From assembly GCA_021399435.1 (NCBI GenBank), contig JAJTUP010000009.1, forward strand, positions 1,302,001 to 1,366,000: DNA of 64,000 nucleotides, read 5' to 3'. The notes under the pieces were generated by a model, which had not been told where the DNA came from, made no database searches, and was given only the letters and a program-made list of their open reading frames with translations. Made by a program: the position numbers and the translations under genes. This document shows positions 56,491 to 64,000 of the stretch, one piece after another. The first letter of the stretch is position 1. Each line of letters begins with the position of its first letter. This DNA is from Diaporthe sp. PMI_573 (taxonomy: Eukaryota > Ascomycota > Sordariomycetes > Diaporthales > Diaporthaceae).

Positions 56491-58485
56491 TCAAATAACC
56501 GCCGACTCATCCAGATACCAAGTGGAGTCGAACTCCGCATCAAGCTCTCTGACCGAGAACCCGTTCCCCAGGTAGGAGAAGCGGTTCTGCTTCCCCTTCC
56601 CGGTGGCAGCTGCCTCGTACTCATAAACGTATTCAAAGTCCTCGCCCCTGAAGCTCTCCAACATGTGGAAGAAATGCACCCGGCTCCCCGGGTGCAGCGC
56701 GACGACGGGGCCGTCCTCCTTGCCCGCCTTGAACCACGACCTTCCGGGGGCGCCCCACGCCGTGCGCGGCATGAAGTGCTTGATGTGCTCGTTGAAGTCG
56801 TCTACGGCGTCCTGGGTCGGTGCTATGGCGCGGATGCGTTCCGTCTGGTACTTCTTTAGTATGCGTACGATATATTTGGCGATGTGCTCGCTTAGGGTGA
56901 AGACGGAGCCGTGGCCGATGGGGGCGTTCGGGCCGAGGAATGCTGTGATGACAAGGTGGTCAGCGACATGCCGGCATTGATCGTTTAGGTAGTTGTGAGA
57001 AGCTTGGGGCCTTACTGAAGTAATTTGGCATCCCAGCCACGGCGCATGACATGTAGGCTTTGGGCGTCTCCTCGCTCCATGTGTCCTGGAGGTTGCCCGC
57101 GCGGCCTACCAAGGGGAATCGCGGCCGGAACGAGATGTCAAAGCCGGTGGCGCAGATGATTGCGTCGACTTTCAGGACTTCTCCGGAGGTCATCTCGATG
57201 CCGTCAGCCACAAATCTCCTTATGTCACCCAGCACGACCGCCACGTTGTCTTTTCGCAATGCCTCCAGGTAGCCAGGTGCTGGCGTCATTCGTCTCGTGC
57301 CGATAGGGAAGTTTGGTATCAGTGCCTTGCACAGATTTTCGTCGCCGCCCAGCATCATTGTCATGTACTCCCTGATTTTGGCGCTGGCGAATGCTTGTAT
57401 GGGACCGTCTTTGACCATCTACAAGACAGCGGCACTGTCAGCATGCTTTGTGTGTATTGGCTGGAGCGCGCAAGCCTTACCAGTCTAAAGTTGCCGCTCG
57501 TGTCTTTCTCGATGCCTTTCACAAAACGCCTGTAGAAATCTGGATCGTCCTCAAATCTCTGGATCTGTTCAGTGGTGAAGTTCTCTTTGCCGTCGAGGCT
57601 GATCTCCTTCAGCATCTGACCACCACCCATCATCACCTGCCCTTGTCGCCATGGTGGTGGGATCCAAGTTGGCGTGCGAACGATATGATATAGCTTCTTG
57701 ACATCTATACCCTTCGTCAGGAGGCGCTGTGCCGAGTGGTCACGAGCTGACAACTCACCTGGCTGGATTGCTGGTAGCAACTGAATCCCGGATGCGCCGT
57801 TCCCTATCAACGCGACAGACTTGTTGGTCAGGTCGTACTTTTCTGGCCATGAGGCAGTATGTACCAGATCTCCCTTGAAGTCGTGGAGTCCTTCTACGTT
57901 GGGCCACTTCCAGTTACTGCTTGATGTCAGTCCTTGCACACTCGTTCAGTGGATGTCCAGAGCCCGTTGTCTTGCTCACTTCAGGATCCCAGAGGCGTTG
58001 ATAAGAAAGTTTGCTTCGTCATCAAACTCGACACCAGTCTGTATGTCCAGGACCTTCAGACGCCAGATAGCCCTGGTCTCGTCCCAACTTGCGGAGGTGA
58101 CTTTGTGTTGTAATTTGATCAAGGGCATCATGTTTTCCTCCTCGCATACTTGACACAGGTAGTCACCGATTTCCCTTGCTGGGGCGAAGAAATTGCCCCA
58201 CTCCTTGTTCGGCCGCCATGAGTACTGGTAGTTGTGACTAGGGATGTCACATCTACAGCCAGGGTAGCGGTTCTCGAACCAAGTCCCGCCAACGTTCTCG
58301 TTCTTCTCGTATACCTGGGCCTCGTAGTCGGCGAGGTTGAGTCGAAGAGTACGAAGAAGGTTGATGCCGCTGACACCGGCACCGATGCAAACAATCCGGA
58401 TCGGTCTCGATGTGCCCAGAGGCTGATCGACGACGGTATACACCGGGTGCACCCCGTTGCCGTTTGTGTGTGCGTGGCCGTTCAT
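56491..58485 (-). CDS. Baeyer-Villiger-type flavin monooxygenase
   Basis: Class B flavoprotein monooxygenase predicted to use FAD, NADPH and O2 to insert oxygen next to a carbonyl. Five exons: 58485-57980, 57916-57759, 57704-57481, 57418-57016 and 56942-56491, giving 580 residues. The FAD-binding GAGVSG lies at 35-40 and the family fingerprint FKGDLVHTASWP at 182-193 (FxGxxxHxxxWP). The NADPH-binding GNGASG is at 207-212, followed by IVRTPTWIPPPW and CATGFD. Intron 2 ends at TATAG (57705), chosen because the other AGs break the frame or the IQPDVKKL match. The exon 4/5 join restores NYFTFLGPNAPIGHG. Neighbours are housekeeping genes, so this is not an obvious metabolite cluster. Substrate unknown. 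Confidence 0.88.
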
Positions 58486-60454
58486 CGTCGACTTGTCGAG
58501 ATGTACTGATACTTGGTTAAAAAGAAGCGCAGAAAATAATTCCCCGCGCAAGTCTGAACAAGTGTAGAACTGTCTTTTGAGACAAACTGGGCACCAAGGT
58601 TGACCGAGGGGCCAGGTATTTATCAAAGTGACAAACTACCAGGATCGATTGTAGAGATGGAACCGCTTTTATCAATACATGTTCCCAGCAGTGATTAACA
58701 ATGCCTTCACCTCGGTCACACTTAGAGGCTCTTTGGGCTTGATCGTCCGCAGTCACCACCCAATGATACATGGGATGGCCGGCAAGACGGGCAAATTGAA
58801 TAGGCAAACGGAACGAGAGACATCTGGGCATCAGGACATCCAGGACTTCATCGCTCCTGCCTCACGCGGCAAACCCTAACTCCGTAGGTCGCTTGACACG
58901 CAGGAGTGGAGTCCCCGTATACTTCCAGAGTGCGAAGTTTCCGACCTGCAAGGCTAAGGATGGGTCCCTGCCAACTGACCACGGAATGGAACATAAGAAA
59001 GAGGGAGCCGAGCTCTGTTGGCTGATTTACGGAGGGCAGAGAGATAGCCATCGACCATCAGTCCCCGCCGAGCCCGATCTGGTGGTCTTCCCAGCACGCC
59101 CCCAGCACGTCTAGATTCCTGGGGCCCGGGATATGTCCCGTAGACCATGCAGCCTGGCCGACGGCGTCGAGCAGGCTCCGGGAAAGTCCATGAAAGAAAA
59201 CGGGTCGACGGGCGTTGAAGCCTAGAATTCACCTGATTCACCAGCAGAAGGATGCCGTTCCCTTGGACTACTTGACGCGGGCCGGACGGTGGTGATGGAG
59301 GATGCCCAAGGGCGAACTTGAGCGACATGGCTGCTGGCAGATAGAGGCAGTCGAACCGGGAAATCGGTAGAACGCCTCAACTCCCATAGCACGGTGGTCC
59401 GTACCAACAAATCACACAACCATCCATGCAGCCACCAGGGTGTATCCGCTGATGTGGGTGCAAGGAAGGAAGGATCTGAGAGGCAGATGCTTAAGTGGAT
59501 GTTGGGCGTGGGAAAGTCCCGCCTGGGCGGGAGCGACATCGATCGTAAATTGTCCTATCACAAGCCTCAGCCTCTTCCGAACTGGCCGTGGCGGCGGTGA
59601 GCAGCGAATGGGACAGGGAGGGGGCTCGCAACAACTCAGGCGGGCCAGGATGATGAGCAGCAGAGCTTCCCACATCAAGTGCATTGTGTGGGTTTCACCG
59701 AGCCCGGCTGCTGGCCTCGGTCGTTGGAGGCTTGGTTTTGCGGCAACCGGTTCGAGTGCGAGGTGCGCGGTGCGACTTGGGGGCCCTTTTCTGAGAGCTG
59801 TCACGGCTGGGCCCTCATGTGATCTGACTACCAGACTTCCAGCTCTTGGGAGGGGGCAGAGCAATGCGATGAGATAGGTACGCATGCAGAGGGACTGACT
59901 GCCGCGAGTCTTGGTCGAGCAGCCACAGTCAGCCACTCCCTTCGCGGGCAAGCACCGTGCATGGTCGGGCATCCAGACTGACATGTCTACGCGTTCAGCT
60001 GCAGTGTCTCATCGCGGGAAGCTGAAAGAAGGAGGCGCATTGAGGTACAGTGAGGTGCATGAGGCGGCCTGGAGGCGACTTCAAGGCACGCATGTCACCG
60101 TGAAGAGCGTAAAGCGGCGCTCGCATTCAGAACCCTGAATGGTATGCAGTTGGACCTGGGCCAATTGGAGCCGATTGATGCCCCTGTTCCTTCTTGCATG
60201 CGAAGGCGATGCGATCCCTCGATGCGACTTGTCAACGGGCGCCTGTGAAGCATTCGGCTCCGGGCAGCTGGAGCTTGGGGTCCAGCAGGGTCCACCCAAG
60301 CTTCGGTTCTTTTCCCGGTCGTAAAAAACGTTCTCGGCTTTTTTTCCTCACCTGTCTTGGCCAACTGAGAAACCCGACTCCAGGCTTGTTTTGTACGCCC
60401 CATCTGGAAGCCGCCTATCACACTCAATATTCGGTATCTTGCCTCTCTTTGGCC
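58486..60454. promoter_or_regulatory. Divergent spacer between monooxygenase and HPM1
   Basis: A 2-kb region between genes that point away from each other. Overlapping frames of 140-190 codons near 59.4-60 kb occur on both strands without motif or splice support. No RNA gene or repeat recognised. Confidence 0.45.
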
Positions 60455-61657
60455 ATGTCTTTTTCATTCTCTTTCTCCGGTGATGACATAGATGAGGATA
60501 CTTCTGCACAGCAGGACATTCCTACAGTGCCAGCGGCGGCTGCCTCTACGTCCAGCGCATTTCCAGTGCAGGGGAAACCTCAGCTCCCTCCGGTTCACCA
60601 TGACCTAGGTCAGCTGCTGGCGAAGCTGCCGTCCAAGATAGCATACAGCCTCTTGGACGTGGACTTGGACGGCAATGGGCCTATACAGATCCCTCGGAGA
60701 GAGCTCTGGGATGTGAGAGTCCAGCTGATGGCCGAGGAAGACGCAGAAGGCGGCGAGCTGGAGCCAGGTCTAGGAGCCCACGACGTCAAGACCGGCATCT
60801 ACGAGGGAGGATTCAAGAGCTGGGAGAGCAGCGTTGACTTGGTCAAGGTCCTCGCGGCAAAAAATGTTCCCGGGTCCCTGGCCTCGGCACCTTTCCACAT
60901 CATCGAGGTGAGTGGGCAAAATGGATTTGTCTTCGTAACGTCCGCCAATCGAGAGGCTCACTGACTTTTGCCTCCCCCTCTACAGCTGGGATGCGGCACT
61001 GCGTTACCATCTCTCGCACTCTTCCAGTGGGCATTGCACAGCAGCGCTCAGACGGCAAAGGGGTCGCGGGAGGATCGGATCCCCCTGATCATCACACTTG
61101 CCGACTACAACCCCAGCGTTCTACAGCTCGTCACGATGCCCAATCTACTCCTCGCATGGGCTCTACATCAGCGCAACTATGACCCCCTCGTCCAGGACGC
61201 CTGGTCATCCACCGAGGGGGAGCTGGAGATCACGGAACAGGTCGTCGACTCGTTCAAGAGCTTCCTCACTACGGCTGGTATCCATGTGTCCTTTATCTCG
61301 GGTGGCTGGTCGCCCGAGCTCGTTGAGTTGATCTATAGCAGCTCTGCTTCACTGCCGAGCGGCACAGATGACGGCGGCGCCCCCCAAACTCTGATCATGG
61401 GCGCGGAGACCATCTATTCTCCGTTTGCCCTAAGCTCTTTCACGGATACACTGCTCTCGATCCTGCGTAGAGAGCGTGAGGCTGGGCCAACTCGCCAGGC
61501 TACAGCCATCATTGCCGCAAAGAGGCTATATTTTGGAGTTGGTGGTTCTCTTGACGATTTCGTGGACAAAATGCGCAATCTCGGAGCTGGCGTCAGCATG
61601 GTGAGAGAAGAGACCGAGGGTGTGAGACGAGGTGTCGTCGAGTGCGTTCTTCCATGA
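60455..61657 (+). CDS. HPM1: Protein-histidine N-methyltransferase (METTL18-like)
   Basis: Hpm1 is a SAM-dependent methyltransferase that modifies a histidine of ribosomal protein Rpl3 in yeast. Two exons, 60455-60907 and 60986-61657, give 374 residues. The family block GIYEGGFKSWESSVDLVKVL (about 114-133) precedes the fold; motif I IIELGCGTALPSL (149-161) is split by the phase-0 intron. A post-I acidic strand, LADYNPSVLQLV, follows. Next come SGGWSPEL and MGAETIYSP, the substrate-side motif of seven-beta-strand protein methyltransferases. The N-terminus (MSFSFSFSGDD) is typical for fungal members. The donor is GTGAGT and the acceptor CTACAG. The frame open upstream of the chosen start looks like leader. 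Confidence 0.9.
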
Positions 61658-64000
61658 AGCGCAGCACAAAACTGTGTCACATCAAGTGCAGACGTGCGGC
61701 TGTCGAAAAGTTCCGTCAAGAATCCCGCGAAAATTGATCCAGGAGCTTGAGAAGGACTGTCTCTTTGCTGAGACAAGAGCACCGATTACACTAATGACAG
61801 GACCTCTCTTGCCCAGATTAGAATTAGATGGGAAGGCAGTTATGGCTGGACGTTGAGCGGGTGCTGCACCTCCGGCGGCAGAGCGCGCCTAAGGGCGACC
61901 CGAGTACTGGACGCGGAAGCCGCCTTGCTGTTAGCGATTCAAGAAGCGACTCGTCCAGTTGGGCCGGCGCAGAACGCAAGCGAGTCCTGTATCGTCAACA
62001 GTCCGCCGCAAACTCTTCCCATGTCCGCTGTTACCCGGCCATATCCTTGAAGCATACCCGTGCCGCAATGTCGCATCCGCAATACGGGCCCTTGCGGGGC
62101 GCGGCATTAACCCTTCACTCAACAAAATCATCTCCGAAGAGGTATGTGAAGGCTGCCGAGGGACGACGTACTCGTTGGCCGATAGACGGCGAGTCGTGCG
62201 CTAGTGATTTCCAAAGTGATGTGGAATGCACCATGGTTCGACCTTCGGCAACCGGACTGTGGACAGCCTGCGTTCGGGAGGCCCGGCCGTTGATGAGTGA
62301 CGAGGGCAATGCCGGTATGGGCTGTACAGGATGAGGCACAATCAATTTTGCGAAACAATCACCACGCCAGATGCCACCGACGTAACTATTTCCTTGTGAA
62401 TGGTAATAACGGCAAGATGGTAGTCACACCTTGGTGATCTAGACTACCACGCCGCAATGTTTTCTCTGGCGATCGCGGTTTGCAGATCAAGCTTCTGATG
62501 AAGAAGGGTGGAAGGGTGAGCGGCGGCCTGTTAGCACGCCACCGCCAGGGTACATGCTGCAGGTACAACTCTCCATTCCTGAAAGGGACCGAGATAATTG
62601 GGTCATGCAAAGCTTGGCGGTCTGACACCTTCTGGGGGCCCGGAAATTTGGGCACAGCTAGGCATCGGGCCAACTTACCGCAAAAAATTGCCTCAACTAG
62701 TTGACTTTTTCCCGGTTTTAAGCTCGCGAGTCTGAGAACTTGCTGCTGTCAAATCCGGCCCCGAACTACATCCAACTGGAAAACCTAGCTCGCCCCTGAG
62801 GGCTGAGCACAAGGCGTAGGATGGTGTGACGAGACCAGTCTTGTGCGAAGATGATCGACTGACAAGGCAATTGTGACAGCAGATGTTGTGCCTTTCCTTC
62901 CCCCCCCCCCCCAAATCTGTGCTATGCGAGTATAGCGTAGTATGTGTGACAAGGACCATCAGCTAATGAGTGGGCCGTGAGCAGAGGGGGAAAAAAGCGG
63001 CGCGCAGAGACCCACAGGACACAGACATTGTCAGTTCTCCGCCATCAGAGAGACGGTGGCGCTACGACTTGCCACTGATACGCGACTGATGAGTGAGACG
63101 GGCGCCAGTGGGAAAGGCTGGGGAGCTGGGGAAGCTGGCAACTGGGAAGCAGTGCCTCATGATTGGCATGGGGTGACGAGGCGGGCTGCGACAAAGACGA
63201 GCCGATGAATTCCTCGGGCGCCGCGACGCACACAAGTCTCAGGAGGAATGACGATGGTTGGATGGTACGGGGCACGCCGTATACCAGCCGCGCCATCGCC
63301 CAAAAGGACTGTTCTCGGCACGTCTAAACCTTATATTGGGAGGCAAGCGCGGGCACACAGCCTCACAGCTCGGCCTGGAGTGTGTGTGGGTGTGCCAGAT
63401 CTGCCAATGTGCCACGCAGTCGAGACAGGAGAGAGGCGCAGCCATTAGCGATCTAGATGCCGCGTGCAAGCTTACTGTGTGGTGTGGACCGTGTGGTATA
63501 CGGGGTGGAATGGAGTGGACGAGAGGATGGCAAGCCTGCAAGCCTGGCAAGCCTGCTGCAAGCCCCGGGGGGCAATAGGTGTGCTGGTGTGTAATCCACC
63601 CCTGAGTCCGCGCTGGCCATCACGCAGCCAGGCTGATGAGGATCCTTGCCCCTCTTGACCAAGCTTGGCAAGGCCTTGAGCTGGGCGGCCCCTGGCATCC
63701 CTGTCAACCCCAGAGAACCGTGGGTGCCATCGCGCTGGGATCATCTCGCTCATTTTAAGCTAATGTGGGTCGAGGGCCTGGAGGAGGCCTGATTGGGCGG
63801 CCCCCTGCTGGAATGAGTCGCATTGTGCTGGTGGCCCGAACGATTCCCGCGCTCCATGAGGTTCCTCCTGCGCTTCCGCCTCGACCGGCTCATTTCCTGT
63901 CGTCGAGGCTTCCAGCCACCGCGTCTGGGCACAGAGCAAGACACGAGACTATTTGATCGACTGCCTCCGCCTGCTCTGCCTCGCCTTAAAACCTTTCCCT
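61658..64000. other. Intergenic to right window edge, no gene supported
   Basis: Frames of 60-170 codons occur, the longest at 61828-62334 plus, none with a recognisable domain. A poly-C run lies at about 62900-62911. The last 250 bases become pyrimidine-rich and may be the promoter of a gene beyond the edge. Confidence 0.45.

Noticed and set aside
59412..59984. 190-codon minus-strand frame, with a 145-codon plus-strand frame overlapping
   Set aside because: Both lie in a GC-rich spacer, overlap each other and show no family features.
61828..62334. 168-codon plus-strand frame near the right edge
   Set aside because: Low-complexity Arg/Ser composition, no motif, no splice extension.

Overview
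The window is nuclear DNA of a filamentous ascomycete (Pezizomycotina, most like a Sordariomycete). Genes are spaced about 1-2 kb apart on both strands and are mostly single-copy housekeeping genes. Introns are short (about 50-160 nt) with GTRNGT donors, CTRAY-type branch sites and YAG acceptors. There are no operons, ribosome-binding sites or CRISPR arrays. All exon structures were assembled by hand from reading frame, splice motifs and family conservation.

Layout. 1-6.3 kb: 3' part of a basic/acidic disordered protein, an SR-rich single-TM protein (-), saccharopine dehydrogenase LYS1 (+), and a single-pass membrane protein with signal peptide (-). 7.8-16.7 kb: tubulin-tyrosine-ligase-like protein (-), an unknown polytopic membrane protein (+), and a citrate/arsenite-type permease (+). 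17.6-24.3 kb: a secreted protein of uncertain family (-), a degenerate gene with an in-frame stop (-), a DUF3237 protein (+), a long CA microsatellite and a 78-aa protein (+). 25.5-36 kb: triple-KH RNA-binding protein (-), a CENP-K-like candidate (+), dUTPase (+), pyridoxal kinase with an 11-nt micro-exon (-), and PCNA (-). 37-44 kb: Inp2/vezatin-like protein (-), EMC6 (+), GTPBP1-like GTPase (-). 44.5-54.9 kb: a disordered protein (+), the SNAP-25-type SNARE SEC-9 (+), a DHR2-like DEAH helicase (+), and a patatin/NB-ARC/TPR NLR (-). 55.6-61.7 kb: SDHAF3 (+), a Baeyer-Villiger-type monooxygenase (-) and the protein-histidine methyltransferase HPM1 (+). The last 2.3 kb shows no gene.

The most interesting part is 45.9-54.8 kb. 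A SEC-9 t-SNARE and a patatin-NB-ARC-TPR protein lie two genes apart, with only an intronless DEAH helicase between them. This SNARE/NLR pair is the known composition of the sec-9/plp-1 allorecognition locus of Neurospora and the vic2 locus of Cryphonectria, in which the NLR senses non-self SEC-9 and triggers cell death after fusion. Two arrays of the same 15-bp minisatellite with a palindromic core bracket the helicase. A second theme is S-phase supply: dUTPase and PCNA lie close together and both carry MluI cell-cycle boxes upstream.
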